A DNA stretch of 64,000 bases, from positions 124,001-188,000 of the forward strand of contig CAMBMM010000001.1 in assembly GCA_945868825.1 (NCBI GenBank), read 5' to 3'. Origin of the DNA: Sphingobacterium thalpophilum. GTDB taxonomy: Bacteria > Bacteroidota > Bacteroidia > Sphingobacteriales > Sphingobacteriaceae. The number at the start of each line of letters is the position of its first letter. Position 1 is the stretch's first letter. The notes below the pieces were generated by a model, which saw nothing but the letters and a program-made list of their open reading frames with translations, did not search any database and was not told the DNA's origin. A program made the translations under genes and the position numbers. Below, piece after piece: positions 20,614 through 30,188 of this stretch.

Positions 20614-21345
20614 ATGGCTATTCCAGCAGCAATAGATTTACAGCATTTACCACAACATGTAGCCATTATTATGGATGGCAACGGCCGTTGGGCAAAAGAG
20701 CAGGGTAAATTGCGGGTATTCGGTCATCAAAATGGAGTAAAAGCGGTGAAAGATACCGTAGAAGGTGCAGTAGAGCTGGGTATAAAATACCTTACCCTTT
20801 ATGCTTTTTCTACCGAAAACTGGAATAGACCCCAACAAGAGGTAAACGCCTTGATGGAACTTTTGGTAAAAACCATTACTAAAGAAACGGCTACTTTAAT
20901 GAAACATCAAATTCGTTTAAATGCCATTGGCGATTTAACTTCTTTGCCAGCTACGTGTTATCAGGAATTGATGGAAGCCATGGAAAAAACGAGTGCGAAT
21001 ACGATATGTACGCTTACGCTAGCCTTAAGTTACAGCTCACGGTGGGAGCTCACGGAGGCATTAAAAACAGTGGCTACAAAAGTAAAAACAGGTGAATTAA
21101 GGTCTGAAGATATTACCGAACAACTCTTAAGCGAACATTTAACTACGGCTGGCTTACCCGATCCGGAATTGATGATACGTACCAGTGGCGAACTGCGTTT
21201 GAGTAATTTTATGATGTGGCAATTGGCTTATACAGAGCTTTATTTTACCCCCAAATTGTGGCCCGATTTTCGCCGCTCCGATTTGTATGAAGCTATTCTT
21301 GATTTTCAAAAACGAGAACGTAGATTTGGAAAAATTAGTGAATAG
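20614..21345 (+). CDS. uppS: Isoprenyl transferase (undecaprenyl diphosphate synthase)
   Basis: VAIIMDGNGRWAK, LTLYAFSTENWNRP, PDPELMIRTSGELRLSNFMMWQLAYTELYF. Confidence 0.97.
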   Translation: MAIPAAIDLQHLPQHVAIIMDGNGRWAKEQGKLRVFGHQNGVKAVKDTVEGAVELGIKYLTLYAFSTENWNRPQQEVNALMELLVKTITKETATLMKHQIRLNAIGDLTSLPATCYQELMEAMEKTSANTICTLTLALSYSSRWELTEALKTVATKVKTGELRSEDITEQLLSEHLTTAGLPDPELMIRTSGELRLSNFMMWQLAYTELYFTPKLWPDFRRSDLYEAILDFQKRERRFGKISE

Positions 21346-21414
21346 TGCAAAAAAATCAATTTTTAACAATTTTTAACAAAGGTTTAAGCTAATTTAGCGC
21401 CTTAATTCCACGAG

Positions 21415-23952
21415 ATGAATCGCATACTTTTAACACTCTTATTATTGTTTAACGGCTTATGGGCTTTTGGTCAGTTTGGTCGCACCAAGCAACCGACCAT
21501 ATCCCGTACTTCATCAAGCGGTGTTAGCTATTTAGAACCGAAAGAATACATTATTGGAGGAACTACCGTAAAAGGTGCTCAATACCTTGATGCTGGTGTA
21601 CTGGTAACCATTTCTAAATTAACGGTTGGCGAAAAAGTGTTGGTACCTGGCGACGCTACAGCCAATGCAGTAAAAAACTTGTGGGATCAAGGCCTTTTAG
21701 ATGATGTAAAATTGAATATATCGGATATTAGAGGTGATAGTATATTTTTTGAAATTGAAGTTTTAGAACGCCCACGTGTAAGCAAGTTTGAGTTTACAGG
21801 TCTAAAAAAGGGCGAAATAGACGATATTCAGGATAAAATTAAAGATAAGAATGGTCAAATTATAAATGATAATTTATACAATACCGTAAGTTCTATTATT
21901 AAAAAGCATTTTACCGAAAAGGGATATTTGTATACTGAAGTGGCTTATAAACAGCTAAAAGATACGGTAGAAGCCAATTCGTTAATTTTAAAAGTGCTGG
22001 TAAATAAGCAAAATAAGGTAAAGGTTCACAAAATCTCAATAGAAGGCAATACGGTATTTAGTGATTATCAGATTCGCAAAATGCTAAAGAAAACTAAGCA
22101 GCAGGCCTTTTATAAAGTATTGGGTACCGGTAAATTTACTGCCGAAAAATTTGAATCAGACAAAGAAAAATTACTATCTAAATTGCAAGAGAGAGGGTAT
22201 CGCGATGCCAGATTGGTTAAAGATTCTGTTGCCAAGTTTGATGCTAATGCTATTGAAGTTTTCTTAAAAGTGTACGAAGGTCCGAAATACTATTTCGGCA
22301 ACCTCAGTTGGTCTGGTAATGCAAAATACGCTGCCGATATATTGCAAAAAGTGCTTTCTATTAAAAAGGGAGAAATTTTTAGTGAAGAAAAACTAGATAA
22401 AAAACTTACTGGCAGTGCCAATGGCGATGATGTTTCGGCTTTATATTTAAATGATGGATACTTAACGTTTAATGTTGATCCGGTGCAAACAAAAGTGCAT
22501 CAAGATACCATTGATATTGAGTTTAGAGTGTACGAGGGTCCGCAATACACCATTAGTAAAGTAAGCCTAAAAGGTAACGACATTACCAACGATAGAGTGG
22601 TTTTGAGAGAAATTCGTACCAAACCGGGACAAAAGTTCTCCAAAGAAGCGGTAATAAGAACCACTCGTGAAATTGCACAATTGGGTAATTTTGATGAGCA
22701 AAAAACAGATGTGAAGCCAATTCCTAATCCTGCCGATGGAACAGTAGACATTGAATATACCGTGTCGGAAAAACCCTCTGATCAAATAGAATTATCAGGT
22801 GGTTTTGGTGGTGGCCGTATTATCGGTACATTGGGATTAACCTTTAATAACTTCTCGGCTCGTAATATTTTTAATGGCAAAGCTTGGAAACCACTTCCTA
22901 AAGGCGATGGGCAGAAATTAAGCATACGTGGGCAAACCAATGGCAAATTTTACCAGTCCTATAGTTTCTCTTTCTCAGAGCCTTGGTTGGGTGGTAAAAA
23001 ACCAGTAAACTTCGGCATTAGTGCCTTTACTTCTTTGCAATCAAACGGGCTTTCGGGAGCAGATCCTAACTTGCAAAAAATTAGGATGAACGGAATTACC
23101 TTTAGTTTAGGCCAACGTTTAAAATGGCCAGATGATTATTTCCAGTTAGTGCATTCTATTAATTTGCAACAATATGTTTTAAGAAATTATGCCGATCGTT
23201 TCCTTTTCTCTAACGGAAAATCCTATAATTTTAATGTTTCCCAACAGTTTTCACGTAACTCCGTAGATGCACCAATTTATCCAACTTCGGGATCGCAGTT
23301 GCGTTTTACTGTACAATTAACGCCACCATATTCGTTATTTAATAAAATTAACTACGCCACGGCTACCGATCAAGATCGTTACCGCTATGTAGAATACCAC
23401 AAATGGAAATTTGATGCACAATGGTACCAACGTATTTACGGAAAACTAATTTTGAAAGCACAAGCACAGTTTGGTTTCTTGGGTTCTTACAACAAAGCCG
23501 TGGGTCAATCTCCTTTTGAGCGCTTTAAATTAGGTGGCGATGGTATGCAAGGATTTGATTTTCTACAAGGCTCAGAAATTATTGGTATGAGAGGATATCA
23601 AAACAATTCGGTTATCCCAGTTGGTTCAAATCCGCAAATAGCACAAGGTTCCGGTAGCCCTATCTATAATAAGTATGTATTAGAATTGCGTCACCCCATT
23701 ACCCTAAGCCAGCAAGCCACTGTATTTGTTTTGGCTTTTGCCGAAGGAGGAAATACCTGGAACAATTTCAAACAATTCTCTCCATTTAACGTACGCCGTT
23801 CGGCTGGTTTTGGAGCCCGTATATTCTTACCAATATTTGGTTTACTTGGCTTAGATTACGGATATGGTTTTGATACCATACCGGGAATACCGGCAGCCAA
23901 CAAAGGACAATTCCACTTTAGTATTGCCCAACAAATGGGTGGAGGTTTTTAA
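21415..23952 (+). CDS. bamA: Outer membrane protein assembly factor BamA
   Basis: POTRA repeats, C-terminal Omp85 barrel (FKLGGDGMQGFD, FGARIFLPIFGLLGLDYGYGFD, FHFSIAQQMGGGF). Confidence 0.95.
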   Translation: MNRILLTLLLLFNGLWAFGQFGRTKQPTISRTSSSGVSYLEPKEYIIGGTTVKGAQYLDAGVLVTISKLTVGEKVLVPGDATANAVKNLWDQGLLDDVKLNISDIRGDSIFFEIEVLERPRVSKFEFTGLKKGEIDDIQDKIKDKNGQIINDNLYNTVSSIIKKHFTEKGYLYTEVAYKQLKDTVEANSLILKVLVNKQNKVKVHKISIEGNTVFSDYQIRKMLKKTKQQAFYKVLGTGKFTAEKFESDKEKLLSKLQERGYRDARLVKDSVAKFDANAIEVFLKVYEGPKYYFGNLSWSGNAKYAADILQKVLSIKKGEIFSEEKLDKKLTGSANGDDVSALYLNDGYLTFNVDPVQTKVHQDTIDIEFRVYEGPQYTISKVSLKGNDITNDRVVLREIRTKPGQKFSKEAVIRTTREIAQLGNFDEQKTDVKPIPNPADGTVDIEYTVSEKPSDQIELSGGFGGGRIIGTLGLTFNNFSARNIFNGKAWKPLPKGDGQKLSIRGQTNGKFYQSYSFSFSEPWLGGKKPVNFGISAFTSLQSNGLSGADPNLQKIRMNGITFSLGQRLKWPDDYFQLVHSINLQQYVLRNYADRFLFSNGKSYNFNVSQQFSRNSVDAPIYPTSGSQLRFTVQLTPPYSLFNKINYATATDQDRYRYVEYHKWKFDAQWYQRIYGKLILKAQAQFGFLGSYNKAVGQSPFERFKLGGDGMQGFDFLQGSEIIGMRGYQNNSVIPVGSNPQIAQGSGSPIYNKYVLELRHPITLSQQATVFVLAFAEGGNTWNNFKQFSPFNVRRSAGFGARIFLPIFGLLGLDYGYGFDTIPGIPAANKGQFHFSIAQQMGGGF

Positions 23953-23962
23953 TCAAAAAGGC

Positions 23963-24493
23963 ATGAAAAAATTAGCTCTTATCTTATTTCTTGTTTGCGG
24001 TGTCTTTTTAAGCAGCGTGGCGCAACGCTTTGTGTATGTAGATAGCGAATACATCTTAAAGCATATTCCAGAATACAATTCGGCACAAAAGCAATTAGAT
24101 GCCTTATCAGACCAATGGCAAAAAGATGTAGATGCCAAATTTGCGGATATTGAAAAGTTATATAAAGCCTATCAGGCCGATCAAGTATTGCTTACCGATG
24201 ATATGCGTAAACGTCGCGAAGCAGAAATTGTAGAAAAAGAAAAACAAGCAAAAGAATTTCAACGCCAGAAATTTGGCTTTGAAGGCGAATTGTTTCAGCA
24301 AAGAAGCCGCTTAATTAAGCCCATACAAGAACGGGTAGCTAAAGCAGTGCAGGCCTTGGCCGAAGATCAGCAGTTGGATGTAGTATTTGATAAAGGCAGT
24401 GATGTAACTATGCTGTATGCCAATGCCCGCTTAGATAGAAGCAATGAAGTAATTACACGTTTAGGATATAAACCCGGAACATTTGCGAAATAA
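23963..24493 (+). CDS. OmpH/Skp family periplasmic chaperone (paralog 1)
   Basis: MKKLALILFLVCGVFLSSVAQ signal; FVYVDSEYILKHIPEYNSAQKQLD, coiled coil; start set at ATG 23963 after bamA stop. Confidence 0.92.
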   Translation: MKKLALILFLVCGVFLSSVAQRFVYVDSEYILKHIPEYNSAQKQLDALSDQWQKDVDAKFADIEKLYKAYQADQVLLTDDMRKRREAEIVEKEKQAKEFQRQKFGFEGELFQQRSRLIKPIQERVAKAVQALAEDQQLDVVFDKGSDVTMLYANARLDRSNEVITRLGYKPGTFAK

Positions 24494-24525
24494 TAAAAAC
24501 TTTAGTAACATCGTAAACCAAAAAC

Positions 24526-25152
24526 ATGAACAATAATAACATGAAAAAATCAATTAAAATAGCTGCCTTGTCATTCGTATTAGGCTTTTTAGTGTTGAGC
24601 GCACAAGCACAACAAAAGTTTGGTCATATCAATTCTAGCGATTTATTGCAATCAATGCCCGAAATGAAGGTTGCCGATGCCGCTTTTCAAACCTATGCTA
24701 AAGCAAAACAAAGTGCTTTGGAGCAAATGGATGCTGAACGTCAGAAAAAAATTGTTAGCTACCAAGAGAAATACAAATCTCTGAGCGAAGCAAACAAAGA
24801 AACTTTAGGTAAAGAGTTGGAAACCTTGGGTAAAGAAATCCAAGATATGGAAAAGCGTATTACGGATACCGAGCAAAAATCTCAAGAAGAGCTAAATGCC
24901 AAACGCTCTGAAATGTACCAACCCGTATTTGAAAAAGCAGAAAAAGCAGTAAAAGCAGTAGCTAAAGAAAAAGGCTACGCTTATGTATTTGATGTATCTC
25001 AGCCAGGCGTAGTGTATTTCGATGGTGGTGATGATATTATTGAAGTAGTAAAAGCTAAACTAGCGGCTGCAGCTGCAGCGGTTGTTACTCCAGCTCCTAC
25101 TGCTGCTCCAGCACCAGCAAAAGCTCCTGCTGCTCCAGCAAAGAAAAAATAA
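24526..25152 (+). CDS. OmpH/Skp family periplasmic chaperone (paralog 2) with Ala/Pro/Lys-rich C-terminal tail
   Basis: FGHINSSDLLQSMPEMKVADA, coiled coil; tail AAAAAVVTPAPTAAPAPAKAPAAPAKKK. Confidence 0.92.
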   Translation: MNNNNMKKSIKIAALSFVLGFLVLSAQAQQKFGHINSSDLLQSMPEMKVADAAFQTYAKAKQSALEQMDAERQKKIVSYQEKYKSLSEANKETLGKELETLGKEIQDMEKRITDTEQKSQEELNAKRSEMYQPVFEKAEKAVKAVAKEKGYAYVFDVSQPGVVYFDGGDDIIEVVKAKLAAAAAAVVTPAPTAAPAPAKAPAAPAKKK

Positions 25153-25172
25153 AAATCTCAAAAAATTAAATG

Positions 25173-25213
25173 AATGCGAAGTCAATAAATTCAAGTTGAC
25201 TTCGCATTTTTGT
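25173..25213 (+). terminator. Rho-independent terminator after ompH pair
   Basis: AATGCGAAGTCAA-N10-TTGACTTCGCATTTTTG, 13-bp perfect stem with T tract. Confidence 0.85.
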
Positions 25214-25218
25214 TTTAT

Positions 25219-26025
25219 ATGAGCGCAAAACTCCCCATAGGTATTTTCGATTCGGGTATTGGCGGTTTAACCGTTGCCAGCGCCATTCATAAGGTATTGC
25301 CTCATGAAGAGTTGGTTTATTTTGGCGATACTGCCCATTTACCATATGGCGATAAATCGCCTGAAGCTATCAAGTACTTTAGCTTAAAAATTGCTCAATT
25401 TTTGCTCGATAAGCAGTGTAAAATGATTGTTATTGCCTGCAATACCGCTTCATCATTGGCTTACCATGATTTGGTAGAATTTATTGGGGATAAAATACCG
25501 GTGCTCAATGTGATAGATCCTATAGTTGATTTTGTAGCAGCAGAAAAGCAGTTAAAGCATGTTGGTGTAATTGGTACCAAGGCTACCATCAATTCAGATT
25601 TGTATGCCAAAAAACTTCAGTTGGCTCGGCCAGGTATTGAAGTCAAATCTTTAGCCACGCCACTTTTGGCACCCATGATAGAGGAAGGGTTTTTTAGTAA
25701 TACCATTAGTAAAACGGTAATTAATTCCTATTTATCGTCTCAAAAATTAAAAAATATAGATAGTTTGATTTTGGCATGCACCCATTATCCACTCATTCAA
25801 GCAGAAATTGAAGAATTTTATCACGAAAAGGTAACAATTATTAATTCTGCAGCAATCGTAGCCCAATCTGTTCATAAAAAATTAACGGAATTGCACTTAT
25901 TGAACAAATTCGGTGCTAAAAAACATCAATTTTTTGTTTCCGATTATACTTCTTCCTTTGAAAAGAGCACAAAATTATTTTTTGGTGAAAAAATACACCT
26001 AAAATTAAAAAATATTTGGTCTTAA
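25219..26025 (+). CDS. murI: Glutamate racemase
   Basis: IGIFDSGIGGLTVASAI, YFGDTAHLPYGDKS, IACNTASS, ILACTHYPLI; start set to ATG 25219 (track start overlaps the terminator). Confidence 0.96.
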   Translation: MSAKLPIGIFDSGIGGLTVASAIHKVLPHEELVYFGDTAHLPYGDKSPEAIKYFSLKIAQFLLDKQCKMIVIACNTASSLAYHDLVEFIGDKIPVLNVIDPIVDFVAAEKQLKHVGVIGTKATINSDLYAKKLQLARPGIEVKSLATPLLAPMIEEGFFSNTISKTVINSYLSSQKLKNIDSLILACTHYPLIQAEIEEFYHEKVTIINSAAIVAQSVHKKLTELHLLNKFGAKKHQFFVSDYTSSFEKSTKLFFGEKIHLKLKNIWS

Positions 26026-26145
26026 ATCGCTTTTAATCAAAATTCACTTCATTTATTCACATTTATAGCAAATGTTAGTAACCATTTTTAACATTTTGAC
26101 TAAAAAATTAGATATTTATAGCTAGTTCGTTTAAAATATCTAAAA

Positions 26146-27462
26146 ATGGCAAAAACTTTATCCAAATTCCCCTTTATTATTCTATTTCTTATTGTAATAT
26201 TGGCTTTTTGCTTTCCATCTATACCCAAAGCAATACCAATACAGACATCTATCAATACAGCCGATACCGCTTGGATGTTAACCGCTACTGCCTTGGTATT
26301 AATCATGACTCCGGGATTGGCTTTCTTTTACGGCGGAATGGTGAATAAAAAGAATGTCATATCAACCATGCTGCAAAGTTTTATTTGCATGGTACTCATT
26401 ACAGTAATGTGGGTAGTATTTGGTTTTAGCTTAGCTTTTGGTGAAAGCATTGGCGGTTTTATTGGAAACCCTAGCACCTACTTTATGATGAATGGGGTAA
26501 TAGACGGACAGCCTTGGAAATTGGCACCTACCATTCCATTTTTATTGTTTGCCATGTATCAATTAAAATTTGCCATTATTACACCTGCTCTAATTACCGG
26601 AGCTTTTGCAGAGCGTATTCGCTTTATTTCTTATACCTTATTTATTTGTTTGTTTTTCATTTTCATTTATGCCCCTTTGGCCCATGCAACCTGGCATCCC
26701 GATGGCGTGTTATTTAAATTAGGTGTGTTAGATTTTGCTGGTGGAACTGTGGTTCATATGTCGGCAGGTTGGGCAGCATTGGCCTCGGCCCTATATCTTA
26801 AAAAACGCAACGAAGTATCGCATACCCCAGCCCGTATAACGTATGTATTGTTGGGTACCGGCTTGTTGTGGTTTGGTTGGTATGGCTTTAATGCCGGCTC
26901 GGCTTTTGGCGCATCAACATTAGCTGTTACGGCCATGGCTACCACCATGACAGCCTCTTCGGCAGCAGCTTTGAGTTGGATTTTCTATGATGCTTGGAAA
27001 GGCCGCAAACCTTCGGCTATGGGAACCTGCATTGCAGCTGTAGTGGGCTTGGTAGCCATAACTCCCGCAGCTGGTTTTGTAAGCATTCCACACTCCTTAA
27101 TAATTGGTGTTGTTGCCGCTTTGGTGAGCAATATTTTGGTAGATTGGCGTAGCCGAACCGGCCTAGACGATACCTTGGATGTATTTCCCTGCCATGGCGT
27201 AGGAGGGATGGTAGGCATGCTGCTTACTGGCGTATTTGCCCATACTGCGGTAAATGGGGCCAATACAACGGGTAACGGTTTGCTTTTTGGCGAAACGCAT
27301 TTATTTTTGGTACAAAGTTTGGCTTTAGTAGGCGTTTCTATTTTTGCTTTTATAGGCTCTATGGCTTTATTAAAACTAACCGATATCATTAGTCCGCTTA
27401 GAGTAAGTGCAGCCGATGAACAGGAAGGCTTAGATTTGAGTCAACACGGAGAGAAGTTGTAG
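26146..27462 (+). CDS. amt: Ammonium transporter
   Basis: DTAWMLTATALVLIMTPGLAFFYGGMV, GGTVVHMSAGWAALASAL, GFNAGSAF, CHGVGGMVGMLLTGVFA. Confidence 0.96.
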   Translation: MAKTLSKFPFIILFLIVILAFCFPSIPKAIPIQTSINTADTAWMLTATALVLIMTPGLAFFYGGMVNKKNVISTMLQSFICMVLITVMWVVFGFSLAFGESIGGFIGNPSTYFMMNGVIDGQPWKLAPTIPFLLFAMYQLKFAIITPALITGAFAERIRFISYTLFICLFFIFIYAPLAHATWHPDGVLFKLGVLDFAGGTVVHMSAGWAALASALYLKKRNEVSHTPARITYVLLGTGLLWFGWYGFNAGSAFGASTLAVTAMATTMTASSAAALSWIFYDAWKGRKPSAMGTCIAAVVGLVAITPAAGFVSIPHSLIIGVVAALVSNILVDWRSRTGLDDTLDVFPCHGVGGMVGMLLTGVFAHTAVNGANTTGNGLLFGETHLFLVQSLALVGVSIFAFIGSMALLKLTDIISPLRVSAADEQEGLDLSQHGEKL

Positions 27463-27491
27463 AATTAGCATGCTTTATTCAATAAAATCCT

Positions 27492-27499
27492 TATTTTTG
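27492..27499 (+). promoter_or_regulatory. Candidate -7 box TATTTTTG for the PurF-like gene
   Basis: TAnnTTTG match 17 nt before ATG 27517; no clear -33 element. Confidence 0.35.
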
Positions 27500-27516
27500 T
27501 TAGCTCATCCAACACC

Positions 27517-29418
27517 ATGAGCGAACCCATAAAACACGAGTGCGGCATTGCCCTCATCCGATTGTTAAAACCGCTATCTTATTATCAAGAAAAATACGGT
27601 ACGCCTTTTTACGGCCTCAATAAACTCTACTTATTAATGGAAAAACAGCATAACCGCGGCCAAGATGGCGCCGGAATTGCAACCATTAAATTAGACATGA
27701 AGCCCGGTACACGTTACATCAGCAGGCACAGAGCCATGGGCTCAAAAGCGGTATCCGATATTTTTGAGTACGTACAAAATAAATTTGTAGACGTTCAGGA
27801 AAACACCCCCGAGCTTTTAGCCGATGCCAATTGGCTGAAAGAAAATATCAGTTTTACTGGCGAAGTACTTATGGGTCATTTGCGCTACGGTACCCACGGA
27901 AAAAATAGCATCGAAAGTTGCCATCCGTTTTTACGTCAAAACAATTGGATGACCCGTAATTTGGTTATTTGTGGGAACTTTAACATGACCAATGTTGACG
28001 AATTGCTAGAGCAATTATACGAACTTGGTCAGCACCCTAAAGAAAAAGCAGATACCGTAACGGTATTAGAAAAAATAGGCCACTTTTTAGATGTAGAAAA
28101 TCAAGAAATTTTTGATAGTTACAACGCCAAAGGCCTTAGTAATTTAGAAATTACCCATAAAATTGCCGAAGAATTGGATGTAGCCAAAATGCTACGTCGT
28201 TCGGCCAAAACTTGGGACGGAGGGTATACCATTGCCGGTATTATTGGCCATGGAGACACTTTTGTGATGCGTGATCCGGCGGGCATTCGACCGGCTTTTT
28301 ACTATGCCGATGACGAAGTGTTGGTGGTTGCTTCTGAGCGCCCAGCGATTCAAACCGCCTTTAATATACCCATTGATGCTGTTAAAGAAATTAAACCCGG
28401 CCATGCGCTTATTGCCAAAAAAGATGGCCGCATTAGCGAAGAACAGTTTAGCCAACCCGTAGAACAAAAATCATGTTCTTTTGAGCGTATTTATTTCTCT
28501 AGAGGCAGCGATGCCGATATATACCGCGAACGCAAGCAATTGGGTCGCTTACTATGTCCACAAATTTTATCAGCAGTAAACAACGATTTAGAAAATACCG
28601 TATTTTCTTTTATCCCAAATACTGCCGAAGTAGCTTTTTATGGCTTGGTAGAAGGTTTGCATAAGTATATCAAACAGGTACAAAAAAATACCTTGTTAAA
28701 CCGTGCTGATAAAATTACCGATGCCGAGTTAGAAGCGATGCTAAAAATGGCTCCGAGGGTGGAGAAAATTGCCCTTAAAGATGCTAAATTGCGCACTTTT
28801 ATTGCGCAAGATGCCGATAGAGGTGACATGGTAGCCCATGTATACGATACCACCTACGGCCTTATTAAAGCACAACAAGATACCTTGCTAGTTTTAGATG
28901 ATTCTATTGTTCGGGGAACTACCTTAAAACAAAGCATTTTACGAATTTTAGACCGTTTGCACCCCAAAAAAATCATTGTAGTTTCTTCGGCCCCTCAAAT
29001 TCGCTACCCCGATTGTTATGGTATTGATATGTCTAAAATGGGCGAATTTGTAGCTTTTGAGGCTATGATTTCTTTGCTACGCGAACAAGGTAAAGAGCAA
29101 CTTATACAAGACACCTATCAAGCCTGTTTACAAGCTAAGGCTGCTGGGAACATGAAAGAGAAAAACTTAGTGCAGGCTTTATACGCTCATTTCACCGACG
29201 AAGAAATATCTAATCGAATTGCTAAAATTGTTACTCCAGCAGGTATCCACGCTCAAGTAGAAGTTATTTATCAGAAATTAGAAAACTTACATGCAGCTTG
29301 TCCGAAACATTTAGGCGATTGGTATTTTTCAGGTAATTACCCTACTCCTGGTGGAAATAAGGTTGTTAATCAGGCTTTTATGAATTGGGTTGAAGGTAAC
29401 AATCATCGGGCCTACTAA
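27517..29418 (+). CDS. Amidophosphoribosyltransferase-like protein (long 633-aa form, class II glutamine amidotransferase + PRTase)
   Basis: HECGIALIRL, KQHNRGQDGAGIA, GHLRYGTHG, PAGIRPAFY, LLVLDDSIVRGTTLKQSI. Confidence 0.9.
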   Translation: MSEPIKHECGIALIRLLKPLSYYQEKYGTPFYGLNKLYLLMEKQHNRGQDGAGIATIKLDMKPGTRYISRHRAMGSKAVSDIFEYVQNKFVDVQENTPELLADANWLKENISFTGEVLMGHLRYGTHGKNSIESCHPFLRQNNWMTRNLVICGNFNMTNVDELLEQLYELGQHPKEKADTVTVLEKIGHFLDVENQEIFDSYNAKGLSNLEITHKIAEELDVAKMLRRSAKTWDGGYTIAGIIGHGDTFVMRDPAGIRPAFYYADDEVLVVASERPAIQTAFNIPIDAVKEIKPGHALIAKKDGRISEEQFSQPVEQKSCSFERIYFSRGSDADIYRERKQLGRLLCPQILSAVNNDLENTVFSFIPNTAEVAFYGLVEGLHKYIKQVQKNTLLNRADKITDAELEAMLKMAPRVEKIALKDAKLRTFIAQDADRGDMVAHVYDTTYGLIKAQQDTLLVLDDSIVRGTTLKQSILRILDRLHPKKIIVVSSAPQIRYPDCYGIDMSKMGEFVAFEAMISLLREQGKEQLIQDTYQACLQAKAAGNMKEKNLVQALYAHFTDEEISNRIAKIVTPAGIHAQVEVIYQKLENLHAACPKHLGDWYFSGNYPTPGGNKVVNQAFMNWVEGNNHRAY

Positions 29419-30041
29419 AGTAGCGAATGGTTTATAACCAAGTTATAAATCAATTTTGCAGCAAAAATAATCAGTAGGGTACCAGCCACCCGGTTCAACA
29501 CAATTAAATTATGTACCGTAATACGCTTGCGCAGTTTATTGGCAAAGTAGGCTTTTAGTGTATCTAAGCTGAATTGGGTAATTAAAATAGCCGCAAAAAA
29601 GGGTACAATGATATTAGGGTTATAGCCTCCAGCCACAGAAATTACACCACTGGTTACACTAATCCAATACAATAGTAAGGATGGATTAAAAATGCACATG
29701 GCAAAGCCTTTTAGGAAATAGCCTAGTTTTTTTGTCTTAGAAGTATTTTCTTCGAATTCTAGCTTTACCTTTTTAAGAAGGTAAAAAATGCCAATACTCA
29801 ATAAAATAACCGCACCGGCATAGCCAATATACTCGAGATAAGCACTTCCTTTAGTTATATAACTAGAGCCAAACAAACTTAAGGCAACAAAAATTCCATC
29901 GCTTAAAACTACCCCAGCGGCTAAAGCCATGCCTGCATAAAAGCCTTTTTCTATACTGGTTTTAATGAGGGCAAAAAATACTGGTCCGGTTAAAAAAGAC
30001 AGTATTATACCCATGCCTATCCCTGAAATAATAATTTCCAT
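29415..30041 (-). CDS. LysE/RhtB family translocator
   Basis: GIGMGIILSFLTGPVFFALIKTSIEKGFYAGMALAAGV; multiple TMs. Confidence 0.88.
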   Translation of the reverse strand: MEIIISGIGMGIILSFLTGPVFFALIKTSIEKGFYAGMALAAGVVLSDGIFVALSLFGSSYITKGSAYLEYIGYAGAVILLSIGIFYLLKKVKLEFEENTSKTKKLGYFLKGFAMCIFNPSLLLYWISVTSGVISVAGGYNPNIIVPFFAAILITQFSLDTLKAYFANKLRKRITVHNLIVLNRVAGTLLIIFAAKLIYNLVINHSLL

Positions 30042-30188
30042 CGTCTTCCTCCTTATGCTAATATCCGATTTTATGCGCTAAAAACACTACAAAGCTTTCA
30101 CATAGTTTTTAAAAATACGCTGTTTCAAAAAAAATAAGTATGTTAGCTATACTAATCCAATAAACTAAATTAAACATTACACAACATT

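Noticed and set aside
26985-27389. 134-aa minus-strand ORF
   Set aside because: Antisense shadow of amt; low-complexity K/T/P-rich translation typical of shadows
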